Source: Cryptomeria japonica (Eukaryota; Streptophyta; Pinopsida; Cupressales; Cupressaceae). From it: DNA of 64,000 nucleotides. The notes under the pieces were generated by a model. It was not told the origin of the DNA and ran no database searches. It saw nothing but the letters and a program-made list of their open reading frames with translations. Location of the stretch: the NCBI RefSeq assembly GCF_030272615.1, contig NC_081409.1, positions 873,012,626-873,076,625 of the forward strand, in the 5' to 3' direction. The stretch's first letter is position 1. Every line of letters begins with the position of its first letter. Made by a program: the position numbers and the translations under genes. Shown here in pieces: positions 10,347 to 21,571 of this stretch.

Positions 10347-10841
10347 TCATTCACATCTTTTCTACTACCAATAGTGCATACGGGGTACTGAAACTATTAG
10401 TTCATTGTCCTTCCATTACTTTTTTTAGGCTAAGGAGCACGTACATAGTACTTATTACTTGTAAGCATGTACAAGGTACTGAGCCCATTATTCACTACCC
10501 TGTGATAACATTTTTTAGGTTTAGGAGCGCGTACGCGCTACTTATTAGTCCAGAATGGGATAAAAGAATACTATTGGGCTTGCCAACATTTTATGGACTA
10601 ACAGTGCATATGCAATTATTAATGTAGCCAGTGCGTGGTACGGAGACATAGTTTTAGCTGACCAAGAGCCTCAACAGCCTCAAAAGAAGTTTTCGAGGTT
10701 GTTGAAGGCCCCACTGGAACTATGTCTGCACTTCTATCTCTATTTTATAGATAGAAGTAAGTGATTTTTTTGTTTTTACATGAATTCAAATGATTGAATT
10801 GTTGTTCTTATTAGTTTTGTCAATAGTATTGTGATTGTTTA
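10347..10841. repeat. Left-end sequence of a putative DNA transposon (copy 1)
   Basis: Holds spaced GTAC-centred motifs (GCATACG, GCACGTAC, GCATGTAC and palindrome GCGCGTACGCGC near 10530) like those at 42944-43048. A foldback at 10644-10728 has arms of about 40 bases. No gene. Confidence 0.5.
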
Positions 10842-11108
10842 CTAGATTGATCTTCTGATGCCAGTGCACTATCTTTCCTGTGTTATACTTTGCCGGTATA
10901 ATGTCTTGTTGGTGCCATACGATTGCAAGGTTGCCTATATAATGCTTTGCCGGTATAATGTCTTGCCGGTGCCATAGGATTGCAAGGTTTCCTGTATAAT
11001 GCTTTACCGGTATAATGTCTTGCCAGTACCATATGATTGCAAGGTTGCCATCAATGAAAAAACCTTCAATCACACACAATGTCTCATTGGAGTGTCCATA
11101 TGCCAACA
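10842..11108 (-). repeat. LTR-3 remnant (267 bp)
   Basis: The U3 end of a family 1 LTR, with three 57-bp minisatellite units, ending CCAACA before the E3 polypurine tract at 11109. The remaining ~640 bp of the LTR were lost at the junction with the duplicated block. Confidence 0.85.
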
Positions 11109-11308
11109 ATATCCCCCTTTGGCATTGATGGCAACAATCATGAGAAATTTCAAAAGGATCTCCAAAAATGTGTATACCAAAAATGGTACCAAAAATGTGA
11201 GGGCTCCCCCTGAGCATGTGATCCCTGTGTTTTGAATTTTCTCATCTACTACTCCCCCTTTGGCATCAATGACAAAGGTTAGTAGATTTTTTAGCTGTAC
11301 CAATAACC
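11109..11308 (-). other. E3 3' noncoding region with three polypurine boxes
   Basis: Boxes ATATCCCCCTTTGG (next to the LTR), GCTCCCCCTGAG near 11204 and ACTCCCCCTTTGG near 11250, the same spacing as in E5. Noncoding. Confidence 0.6.
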
Positions 11309-14300
11309 TCAACCTTGTAGTTGGGTAGTTATTATCTGAAGAATATCTCCCAAAATTAAGTTTATACCATCCATAAACTTCTTGCTCTCCTTTATTGCTA
11401 TCTTAGTTCTATATAATTTACCCATGAGATTCTGCAAGTGCTCTATCGGTGTTTTGCTACCCTGTGTTAGTGCCTCTGAGATTTCCTTACACAGAGATGC
11501 TAAATAGTCCAATCTTGGACTTAGTTTAGATCTCAAAAATTTTGCCTTGTTTATTATTTTGTCTTTTTCTCTCTCTAATTTGAGCAATTCTTCCTCAAAA
11601 TTTGTTATCTTTTCCTCAAAAACTAATAGTGTATCGGGTGAGTTAACAAAATTATCAGCAAGTTTATTGATCTCTTCCTGTACCTTGCTCATCTTTTTGT
11701 CTACATCTGTGGTCAAAAAGTTTATCTTACAGGTGTCTTTGTACAGAGTTTTGTATTCTTTCAATAAATTGTATAGTTCCGGTAGAAGTGTGTCAAATTC
11801 CCTATTCCACTTTTTTATTCCTTCCTCAAAGAATTTCTGTTTCTCTTTTTCTACACTTTCCTTTACAGTTTCTACCTTTGTTTGCTCAAAATTTTCAGAA
11901 ATATATTTACAAAGTGTATCCAACTGGCCTAAAGAATATTTGTTGGCTATATTACAATTTGGAGCTATTAATTTCAAAACTGGAATTGAATCATCTATCG
12001 CTTTATAGGCTTGTGAGCTATAATCAGTTATTTTCTTGATAGATTCGAGCAATACCTCTATTACATTTGATGGTGACCCAATAAACTGAGTGCCGGTGGA
12101 GGTGGCCATGCTGGTATTGACCTCTTGTAGGTCCGTTTGTGTCTCCATCTCTTTAAGCATAGTTTTTCCTGCATCATTTCTTACCAGTGGAGTCTATTCT
12201 CGTGGTTGCTCTATTTGTGTTCCAGATTCCATCTTTTTCTTTGAATTTGCTGCCGGTTGCTCTTTGATTTTTGTTGTCGATTGCTCTTTGTTATCAGATT
12301 TATCTGTGGTATCCTTATCAACCACTATGTTGATTTTTTGAGTATCAACATTCATAGTATATAGGACTTCAGGATTAGGATTATTATCCTCTGTGTCCAT
12401 GCTCTCAGCTGCCGGTTGATCTTCTACAGTTGTTTTAACCGGTGGAGTATTTAAAGGAGGTGGAGGTAAGTTGTCTCTAATCTTGATACTTGGCAGTCCA
12501 CCAACTTTACCTTTCGCTTTATCCTTTTGATATACCAGAATGGGCTTGGGATTCATATATTCTTCTTGTTTTTCTTTTTCAACCAAGAATCTATCCCAAC
12601 CATCTTCTGTTTCGGTTGAAACTTCAGTAACTCTACCTACCATTAATGATATTTGCTTGTGTGCAGTGGAAAAGACTGTCCGGTTGGCCTGAGCTATCAA
12701 ATAATCAATTTCCTTGGGTGAGTTGACCGGGTATACTGCGAGTAATTTTTCTATTTTAATTTTCTTATCTAACTCAATTTTTCCTTGCCTTCTAGCCTCA
12801 AGTCTTTTATATAATTCATTAAGAATTTCATTTAGGACTCGCATCAAAATTTTTTTATACATGTCCATGTGTAGTATAACACTTTCCTCAACTTGTCCTT
12901 TCTCATCATCTGATAAGGTGTCATAGATTTTCCTTGTGTTTTTCAGTTTACCTTCCTCTGTGATCTTATTCAGCAATATGTCAAAAGAGGCCAAGTCAGT
13001 GTTTGTCTTCTTCTTCTTTTTGGGGGTTAGCTTTTTCTTAGGTGTGGCTTTCTTGACTGGAGACCTTATAGCTTGTTGCTTCTGTCTTGTCCTTCTAGGT
13101 GAAGGAGTGGATGCCAGTGAGGGGTCTCTTTTCGTAACAACTCTTTTGAAAGTTGCTAGCATATATCCTTCTGAGGAGGTATCTACTAGTGATAGATGAG
13201 TTTCAGGCTATTGAGCTACCAACTCTTCTTCTATTATGTCGGTTTTCTTTAATACATCATCTTTTAAGGCTTTTGCTTGCCTGGATCCTTTCCTCATAGA
13301 TGCCTCAACTTTCTTTACTCTCTTTTTAGATTGAATTTGACTTTCAATGTGCTCAGCACTACCAAATACTTCTTCCTTTGGTTCATGGGGGGCTTCCAGA
13401 AGTGCTTTGGAATAAGTTTCCACTATGTGGTCATCTATTTCATACCCCATCTCTGTAACCCAGATTGTTCTTGGGATGACTGCTTCCATCCATATCTCAT
13501 CCTTTTTGATTACAAAACATGTATCATCCTTGTATTTGTTGACAATTTCCTGTGATAGTGTAATCCTCTTATTCATTTTAACCTTTAGTGCTTGAAAATA
13601 CTCATGGATATTCTTTTCTTTATTTTCACCCGTGTTGTTGAATAAGTCAGACAATTGTTTTCCTATCGGTATGTCAAATCCATAATCCTTGTTGCCTATA
13701 CCGGGAGACTATTTGGTTATATGTAGCATTAAGAATACAATTAAATTTCCAAATCTAAAGGTTCCTTTCTTATCCTTCTTGATTTTTGCCAAATTGTCAA
13801 TTAACTCATCTTTTAACCATTCACAGATATCAATTTTCACATTGTCCTTAACCATGTCATAAGCACTCTTTATGCATAAATTGGAAACAAAGTTAAGCCT
13901 ATTTGCATTAGTTGCTTTGTAACCTAGAATCATGCTAAAAAATCTAACATTTATATCGGTCACATCATTAACCCTCAATGATCTCTTGTCGGATGTTGCA
14001 CCAGTTAAGTTTGTTACTAGGTCATTGGAGACCTTCTTGGTTTTGTCGGGTTTGGTACTGATGGAAGGTAACCCTGTTACTGCTTTCACAGCTACCTTGG
14101 TAATTTTATGCACTGAGTCAAGCCAAAAGAATGAGCCATGTACCCCGCTAAGAACTATCCTAACCACTTCCTTGGGAAATTGAGGAATGCATAGGATTTC
14201 AGTGAATCCTAGGGTTTCAACAATTTTATTTTCAGGTTTCACATTTCCGGCATTGTCACATAAAGAACAGATTTATACATGTCTTTGATTTCTTCATCAC

Positions 14301-14499
14301 CTAGTTCCTCTATGTTGCAATGAATATACATTCTAGGGTCTTCTGCATAAACAACACCCTTTGGAATTTGGGAAAATGCACTTGTGTTGTCATCTTTCTT
14401 AGCTATCTCGGGAACTAGCTGAAACATGGGCCTAGGTCATTTTATAACCTCGACTACTGTAGGGTTTGCTATGACTTTAGATGTAGAGGAGGATGCCAT
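11309..14499 (-). pseudogene. E3 ORF2, full-length but broken (about 1,063 codons)
   Basis: ATG at 14499, end QIITTQLQG then TGA at 11309. Order: N-terminal conserved region (about residues 1-250, including GYKATNANRLNFVSNLC and WLKDELIDNLAKIKKDKKGTF); a stretch with IWVTEMGYEIDD; a Lys/Arg/Pro-rich linker (SPRRTRQKQQ, then KKATPKKKLTPKKKKK); a middle region; a Glu/Lys-rich C-terminal coiled coil. No RT, protease, integrase or env motif. The N-terminal region faintly recalls 'putative plant transposon protein' domains, from memory only. Breaks: TGA at codon 21, a frameshift near 14240, and TAG codons near 13710, 13208 and 12190. The largest open piece is 12194-13162. The spacer 14500-14805 to ORF1 is noncoding. 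Confidence 0.75.
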
Positions 14500-14805
14500 G
14501 ATGATAAATACCTTTTTCCGCCTTTGGCTGGATTGATTATTGAAGTGCTTTGCCTCTTTGCTCGGAATGCCTTAGATCGGAAATCTTCGCACTCTCTGAA
14601 AGTTTGAATTCACGGTGAAATGAAATGGAGCCAAAAACCTTATTTTATAAAGACTTTTCTGTCACCTACCACATTAATTGTTTGCCGGTAATGTATTAAC
14701 TCAACTTTGTTTGCCAGTAATGAAGGTTTTTCAACTTCTTTTCTCTAACTGAGGGAATAATAGGACATGTGTCATTAAATTGCCAAACCCTCAAGATAAT
14801 TTTCT

Positions 14806-15965
14806 TCAGTTTGATGAAGAACATCCTGCTGGTGGAGCATTGTATTGTTCTGTCAGTGGAGCATCAAATTGTTCTGCCGATGAAGCATTTGTTGATTCTA
14901 CCAGTGCAGGAGTAACCCCAATATTTAGATCACCTTTTCTAATCCATTGCTTTGAAAATTCTTGCTTAACCTCTTCAACCTTTTCTTTACCTTTCAAGCT
15001 AGTACTTTTATTATCTACCGGTGTAACGTTACTTCTACAGAATTTAGCAATATGACCAATCCTTTTACATGCATAACAAGTTACATTATTTTTCTGAATA
15101 GCTTTCCCATAACCTATGCCAGTTTGTGTTCTGCATTTATTTGATAAATGACCAAATCTTCTGCAAACATAACATCTTACATTCATTCTGCAATTTTTAG
15201 AGTTATGACCAATCTTGTTGCATTTGGTGCATTAACCGGTGGGAGGATTGATGTTATGATAATTCCTAGATCTACATTCATTTGCCCTATGACCATATTT
15301 ATTATAGTTAAAGCATTTTCCATTGAATTTGTAAGTGTTAGAGGGTCTTACCCGTTCGGTTTGATCCTAGGTATTTGCAGTACCGAAGCTTTCTCCAACT
15401 TCAAATCCAACTCCAGAAGTGTCACCTTTGGGTTTTTTATTCTTCAAAAAGGTACCAAGTTCTTCTGAGCTTTTCTTGAATTTTTCTTTGTGTTGATTTG
15501 CAATTTCCAATTCCCTTTCCAAGATCTAATTTTGTCTCATTAGTTTATTCGAGTCATTTTGAGTATGCATCAAATCTGTTTTCAACATATCATTTTCATA
15601 GCAAAGTCTTGTGTTCTCATTTGCTGCATCACTTAGTCTTCTGGTCAATTCTTTTTCATTCTTCTTTCTATCCTCAATCTCTTTGCAAAATCTCATAGTC
15701 ATATCTTGCATTTCATTTTTTGTTGTCATGATCTCTTGTCTCAATTTGCTTATCATATCATTTAGTGATTCCTTTTCATCATTTTCATTTTACAATTTCT
15801 CACAAAGTTCTCTTCTCTTGTTTCTTGTAACAGTAAGGTTTTCTTGAAGCGCCTGAATAATGTCCTGAATAATGTAACAGTAAGGTCTTCTAATTTGATA
15901 TTTTTCAACTTCTCTACATCTTTGTCAGTAAGAGCTCCTTCAAGTTGCTTCATTAGATTTTCCAT
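14806..15965 (-). pseudogene. E3 ORF1 (coiled coil plus CCHC knuckles)
   Basis: ATG at 15965, stop at 14806. Same architecture as E1 ORF1. Knuckle 1 has its second Cys changed to Tyr (CFNYNKYGH). A TAA splits knuckles 1 and 2 (plus strand GCATTAACC), another TAA follows LCEKL, and an indel near 15865-15890 disrupts the coiled coil. The last two knuckles remain (CYVCRRFGHLSNKC, CYACKRIGHIAKFC). Confidence 0.75.
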
Positions 15966-16022
15966 CTTTACCGGTGTCAAGATCTTCCTCAAGCTGTTAG
16001 GCTTCTGAAAATAGAGGACCAG

Positions 16023-16034
16023 GCTCTGATACCA
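16023..16034 (-). other. Primer-binding site of E3
   Basis: Perfect GCTCTGATACCA, complement of the iMet primer site, two bases from LTR-4. Confidence 0.85.
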
Positions 16035-16036
16035 AT

Positions 16037-16919
16037 TGTAAGGGTTCCCACAGATACTAAGAGGTGGGGGTGAATCAGTATCTGACCGGTAATGTAATTT
16101 TCTTAAAACTGAATATGCAGAATATAAAGTAACAGAACAGAACACTATAACACAAGATGTTTAACGAGGAAGCCCGGTGTGGGAAAAACCTCGGTGGGAT
16201 TTGTGACCCACAATATTCACTTACTGGCCAATAAGAGAATATTACTTACAATAGGGGCCTGCACATGCAGGAAGGCCAACTGCCTGGAGCTCACTACTCA
16301 ATAAGAAGTCACACTGACTTACAATGAGTATTTACACAAATCCAGTATTCTGTACTGCTTTACAATAGCATCTTCAATACCAGATTTAGTACCGGTTCTT
16401 GCTCTGTTCTTTACATATACCCTTGACCTACAATTCACACATTAGGTCTTCCTTATAATTTATTTATTGCATTCTGTCCATATCCTACAAATGACTACAA
16501 TGATCTCTTTTATATACAAGAGTCATTTTACAATTTTCCAAGTCGGCTTACAATAATAAACAAAATATTACATATCAAAAATCCTATCGGCCTCTGTGCT
16601 GGTATACGTATTTTCTTTTGTGCCGATGTACATCTTCTGTGCCGGTGCCGGTGTAGATTTATCTTCTGATGCCAGTGCACTATCTTGCCTATGTTATAGT
16701 TTGCTGGTATATTGTCTTGCCGGTGCCATAGGATTGCAAGGTTCCCTGTATAATGCTTCGTCGATATAATGTCTTGCTGGTGCCATAGGGTTGCAAGGTT
16801 GCCTTTATAATGCTTTACCGGTATAATGTATTGCCAGTGCCATAGGATTGCAAGGTTACCATCAATGACAAAACCTTCAATCACACACAATGTCTCATTG
16901 GAGTGTCCATATGCCAACA
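16037..16919 (-). repeat. LTR-4 of family 1 (883 bp)
   Basis: TGTAAGGG to CCAACA. It lacks about 50 bp near 16135 present in other copies. TATA box 16507-16516; three 57-bp units at about 16695-16865. Confidence 0.85.
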
Positions 16920-17119
16920 CTCTCCCCCTTTGGCATTGACGACAACACTCACGAGAAATTTCAAAAGGATATCCAAAAATGTGTATACCAAAACTGTTAC
17001 CAAAACTGTGAGGGCTCCCCCTGAGCATGTGATCCCTGTGTTTTGAATTTTCTCATCTACTAATCCCTCTTTGGCATCAATGACAAAGGTTAGTAGATTT
17101 TTTAGTTGTACCCATAACC
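16920..17119 (-). other. E4 3' noncoding region with polypurine boxes
   Basis: Boxes CTCTCCCCCTTTGG at the LTR edge, GCTCCCCCTGAG near 17015 and a decayed third box AATCCCTCTTTGG near 17062. Noncoding. Confidence 0.55.
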
Positions 17120-19856
17120 TCAACCTTGTAGTTGTGTAGTTATTATCTGAAGAATATCTCCCAAAATTAAGTTTATACCATCCATAAACTTCTTGCTCTC
17201 CTTTATTGCTATCTCAGTTCTGTATACTATACCTGTGAGATGTTGTAAGTGTTCTGCCGGTGTTTTGCTACCCTGTGTTAGTGCCTCTGAGATTTCCTTA
17301 CATAGAGATGCTAAATAGTCCAATCTTGGACTTAGTTTAGATCTCAAAAATTTTGCCTTGTTTATTATTTTCTCTTTTTCTCTCTCTAATTTGAGCAATT
17401 CTTCCTCAAAATTTGTTATCTTTTCCTCAAAAACTAATAGTGTATCGGGTGAGTTAACAAAATTATCAGCAAGTTTATTGATCTCTTCTTGTACCTTGCT
17501 CATCTTTTTGTCTACATCCGTGGTCAAAAAGTTTATCTTACAGGTGTCTTTGTACAGAGTTTTGTACTCTTTCAATAAATTGCATAGTTCCGGTAGAAGT
17601 GTGTCAAATTCCCTGTTACATTTCTTTATTCCTTCCTCAAAGAATTTTTGTTTCTCTTTTTCTACACTTTCCTTTACAGTTTCTACCTTTGTTTTCTCAA
17701 AATTTCCAGAAATATATTTACAAAGTGTATCCAACTAGCCTAAAGAATCTTTGTTGGCTGTATTACAATTTGGAGCTATTAGTTTCAAAACTGGAATTGA
17801 ATCATCTATCGCTTTATAGGCTTGTGATCTATAATCAGCTATTTTCTTGATAGATTCGAGCAATACCTCAGTTACATTTGATGGTGACCCAATAAACTGA
17901 GTGCCAGTGGAGGTGGCCATGCTGGTATTGACCTCTGGTAGGTCTGTTTGTGTCTCCATCTCTTTAAGCACAAATTTTCCTGCATCATTTCTTACCGGTG
18001 GAGTCTGTTCTAGTGGTTGCTCTATTTGTGTTCCAGATTCCATCTATTTCTTTGAATCTGCTGCCGGTTGCTCCTTGTTATCAGATTTATCTGTGGTATC
18101 TTTATTTACCACTATGTTGATTTTTTGAGTATCAACATTCACAGTATATAGGACTTCAGGATTAGGATTATTATCCTCTGTGTCCATGCTCTCAGCTGCC
18201 AGTTGATCTTCTGCAGTTCTTTTTACTGGTGGAGTATTTCAAGGAGGTGGAGGTACGTTGTCTCTAATCTTGATACTTGGCGGTCCACCAACCTTACCTT
18301 TCCCTTTATCCTTTTGATATACTAGAATGGGCTTGGGATTCATATATTCTTCTTGTTTTTCTTTTTCAACCAAGAATCTATCCCAACCATCTTCTGTTTA
18401 AGTTGAAACTTCAGTAACTCTACCTGCCATTAATGATATTTGCCGGTGTGCAGTGGAAAAGACTGTCCAGTTGGCCTGAGGTATCAAATAATCAATTTCC
18501 TTGGGTGAGTTGACTGGGTATACTGCAAGTAATTTTTCTATTTTAATTTTCTTATCTAACTCAATTATTCCTTGCCTTCTGGCCTCAAGTCTTTTATATA
18601 ATTCATCAAGAATTTCATTTAGGACTCGCATCAAAAACTTTTTATACATGTCCATGTGTAGTATAACACTTTGCTCAAGTTGTCCTTTCTCATCATCTGA
18701 TAAGGTGTCATAGATTTTCCCTATGTTTTTCAGTTTACCTTCCTCTGTGATCTCATTCAGCAATATGTCAAAAGGGGCCAAGTTAGTGTTTGTCTTCTTC
18801 TTCTTTTTGGGAGTCAGCTTTTTCTTAGGTGTGGCTTTCTTGACCGGAGACCTTACGGCTTGTTGCTTCTGTCTTGTCCTTCTAGGTGAAGGAGTGGATG
18901 CTGGTGAGGGGTCTCTTTTCCTAACAACTCTTTTGAAAGTTGCTAGAATATCTCCTTCTGAGGAGGTATCTACCGGTGATAGATGAGTTTCAGGCTGTTG
19001 AGCTACCAACTCTTCTTCTGTTATCTCGGTTTTCTTTAATACATCATCTTTTAAGGCTTTTGCTTGCCTGGATCCTTTCCTCACAGATGCCTCAACTTTC
19101 TTTACTCTCTTTTTAGATTGAATTTGACTTTCAATGTGCTCAGCACTACCAAATACTTCTTCCTTTGGTTCATGGGGGGCTGCCAGAAGTGCTTTGGAAA
19201 AAGTTTCCACTATGTGGTCATCTATTTCATACCCCATCTCTGTAACCCAGATTATTCTTGGGATGACTGCTTCCATCCATATCTCATCCTTTTTTATTAC
19301 AAAACATATATCATCCTTGTATTTGTTGACAATTTCCTATGATAGTCTAATCCTCTTATTCATTTTAACGTTTAGTGCTTGAAAATACTCATGGATATTC
19401 TTTTCTTTGTTTTCACCCATGTTGTTGAATAAGTCAGACAATTGTTTTCCTACCGGTATGTCAAATCCAAAATCCTTGTTGTCTATACTGTGAGCCTGTT
19501 TGGTTATATGTAGCATTAAGCATACAAGTAAATTTCCAAATCTAAAGGTTCCTTTCTTATCCTTCTTGATTTTTGCCAAATTGTCAATTAACTCATCTTT
19601 TAACCATTCATAGATATCAATTTTCACATTGTCCTTAACCATGTCATAAGCACTCTTTATGCATAAATTGGAAATAGAGTTAAGCCTATTTGCATGAGTT
19701 GCTTTGTAACCTAGAATCATGCTAACAAATCTAACATTTGTATCGGTCACATCATTAACCCTCAATGATCTCTTGTCGGATGTTGCACCAGTTAATTTTG
19801 TTACTAGGTCATTGGAGACCTTCTTGGTTTTATCAGGTCTGGTACTGATGGAAGCC
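17120..19856 (-). pseudogene. E4 ORF2, 5'-truncated
   Basis: Keeps ORF2 from about RPDKTKKVSNDLV to the C-terminal QLQG. The N-terminal ~150 residues are missing because a deletion joins ORF2 at 19856 to the ORF1 coiled-coil linker. Stops lie near 19337 (TAG), 18398 (TAA), 18044 and 17735. The basic linker (KKATPKKKLTPKKKKK) and C-terminal coiled coil are preserved. Confidence 0.75.
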
Positions 19857-20421
19857 AACTTCAAATCCAACTCCAGAAGTGTCACCTTTGGGTTTTTTAT
19901 TCTTCAAAAAGGTACCAAGTTCTTCTAATCTTTTCTTGAATTTTTCTTTGTGTTGATTTGCAGCTTCCAATTCCCTTACCAAGATCTCTTTTTGTCTCAT
20001 TAGTTCATTCGAGTCATTTTGAGTATGCATCAGATCTGTCTTCAACATATCACTTTAATAGCAAAGTCTTGTGTTCTCATTTGCTGCATCACTTAGTCTT
20101 CTGGTCAATTCTTTTTCATTCTTCTTTCTGTCCTCAATCTCTTTGAAAAATCTCATAGTCATATCCTGCATTTCATTTTTTGTTGTCATCATCTCGTTTC
20201 AATTTGCTTATCATATCATTTAGTGATTCCTTTTCATCATTTTCATTTTACAATTTTTCACAAAGTTGTCTTCTCTTGTTTCTTGTAACAGTAAGATTTT
20301 CTTGAAGTGCCTGAATAATGTCCTGAGCTGCTTTTAAATCATCTTCTAATTTGATATTTTTCAACTTCTCTACATCTTAGTCAGTAAGAGCTCCTTCAAG
20401 TTGCTTCATCAGATTTTCCAT
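19857..20421 (-). pseudogene. E4 ORF1, coiled coil only, fused to ORF2
   Basis: ATG at 20421. The coiled coil is present to GDTSGVGFEVG, then the frame runs directly into ORF2 sequence. All four zinc knuckles, the ORF1-ORF2 spacer and the ORF2 N-terminus are deleted. It carries the TAA after GALTD (shared with E5) and the TAA after CEKL (shared with E1 and E3). Confidence 0.75.
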
Positions 20422-20478
20422 CTTTACCGGTGTCAAGATCTTCCTCAAGCTGTTAGGCTTCTGAAAATAGAGGACCAG

Positions 20479-20490
20479 GCTCTGATACCA
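20479..20490 (-). other. Primer-binding site of E4
   Basis: Perfect GCTCTGATACCA, two bases from LTR-5. Confidence 0.85.
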
Positions 20491-20492
20491 AT

Positions 20493-21371
20493 TGTTAGGG
20501 TTCCCACAGATACTCAGAGGTGGGGGTGAATCAGTATCTGACCAGTAATGTGATTTTCTTAAAATTGAATATGCAGAATATAAAGTAATAGTATACTGGT
20601 ATGCAAGAATTAATGCAAATAATAAAATCAAAAGCATCCACATGAACAAAACACTATAACACAAGATGTTTAACGAGGAAGCCCGGTGTGGGAAAAACCT
20701 TAGTGGGATTTGTGACCCACAATATTCACTTACTGGCCAATAAGAGAATATTACTTACAATAGGGGCCTGCACATGCAGGAAGGCCAACTGCCTGGAGCT
20801 CACTGCTCAATAAGAAGTCACACTGACTTACAATGAGTATTTACACAAATCCAATATTTTGTACAGCTTTACAATAGCATCTTCAATGCCAGATTTAGTA
20901 CCGGTTCTTGCTCTGTTCTTTACATATACCCTTGACCTACAATTCACACATTAGGTCTGCCTTATAATTTATTTATTGCATTGTGTCCATATCCTACAAA
21001 TGACTACAATGATCTCTTTTATATACAAGAGTCATTTTACAATTTTCCAAGTCAGCTTACAATAATAAACAAAATATTACATATCAAAAATCCTGTCGGC
21101 CTCTATGCCGTTATACATATTTTCTTCTGTGCTGGTGTACATCTTCGGTGCCGATACCCATGTAGATTGATCTTCTGATGCGAGTGCACTATCTTGCCCT
21201 TGTTATACTTTGCTGGTATAATGTCTTGCCGGTGCCATAGGATTGCAAGGTTGCCTGTATAATGCTTTGCTGGTATAATGTCTTGCCAGTGCCATAGGAT
21301 TCCAAGGTTGCCATCAATGACAAAACCTTCAATCACTCACAATGTCTCATTGGAGTGTCCATATGCCAACA
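20493..21371 (-). repeat. LTR-5 of family 1 (879 bp)
   Basis: TGTTAGGG to CCAACA. TATA box 21016-21025. Only two 57-bp minisatellite units (about 21205-21310); the other LTRs have three. Confidence 0.85.
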
Positions 21372-21571
21372 ATCTCCCCCTTTGGCATTGATGGCAACAC
21401 TCATGAGAAATTTCAAAAGGATATCCAAAAATATGTATACCAAAAATGTAACCAAAAATGTGAGGGCTCCCCTTGAGCATGTGATCCCTATGTTTTGAAT
21501 TTTCTCATCTACTACTCCCCCTTTGGCATCAGTGACAAAGGTTAGTAGATTTTGTAGTTGTACCAATAACC
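21372..21571 (-). other. E5 3' noncoding region with three polypurine boxes
   Basis: ATCTCCCCCTTTGG at 21372, GCTCCCCTTGAG near 21467 and ACTCCCCCTTTGG near 21514. The first and third share a longer context (ATTGATGCCAAAGGGGGAG-like on the minus strand), as if the PPT had been duplicated. Confidence 0.6.

Larger units (their letters stand above)
4546..10841. repeat. 6.3-kb duplicated block, copy 1
   Basis: Collinear with 29755-35973, differing by scattered substitutions and small indels by eye. Left edge: microhomology GTTTTGT with E2 ORF2. Right edge: short TAGATT-type overlap with the LTR-3 remnant. Both edges fall inside family 1 sequence, so this copy looks inserted with loss of array sequence, whereas copy 2 continues into other related sequence on both sides. 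Confidence 0.85.

Noticed and set aside
8938-10627. Very long open frames of Ser-Leu repeats on the plus strand and Arg-Glu repeats on the minus strand
   Set aside because: Direct consequence of (CT)n repeats being stop-free in several frames. No protein features.
11547-12008. Plus-strand ORFs rich in Ser/Phe opposite ORF2 (also 17358, 21810, 27647)
   Set aside because: Antisense shadow of the Glu/Lys-rich coiled coil; no independent conservation.
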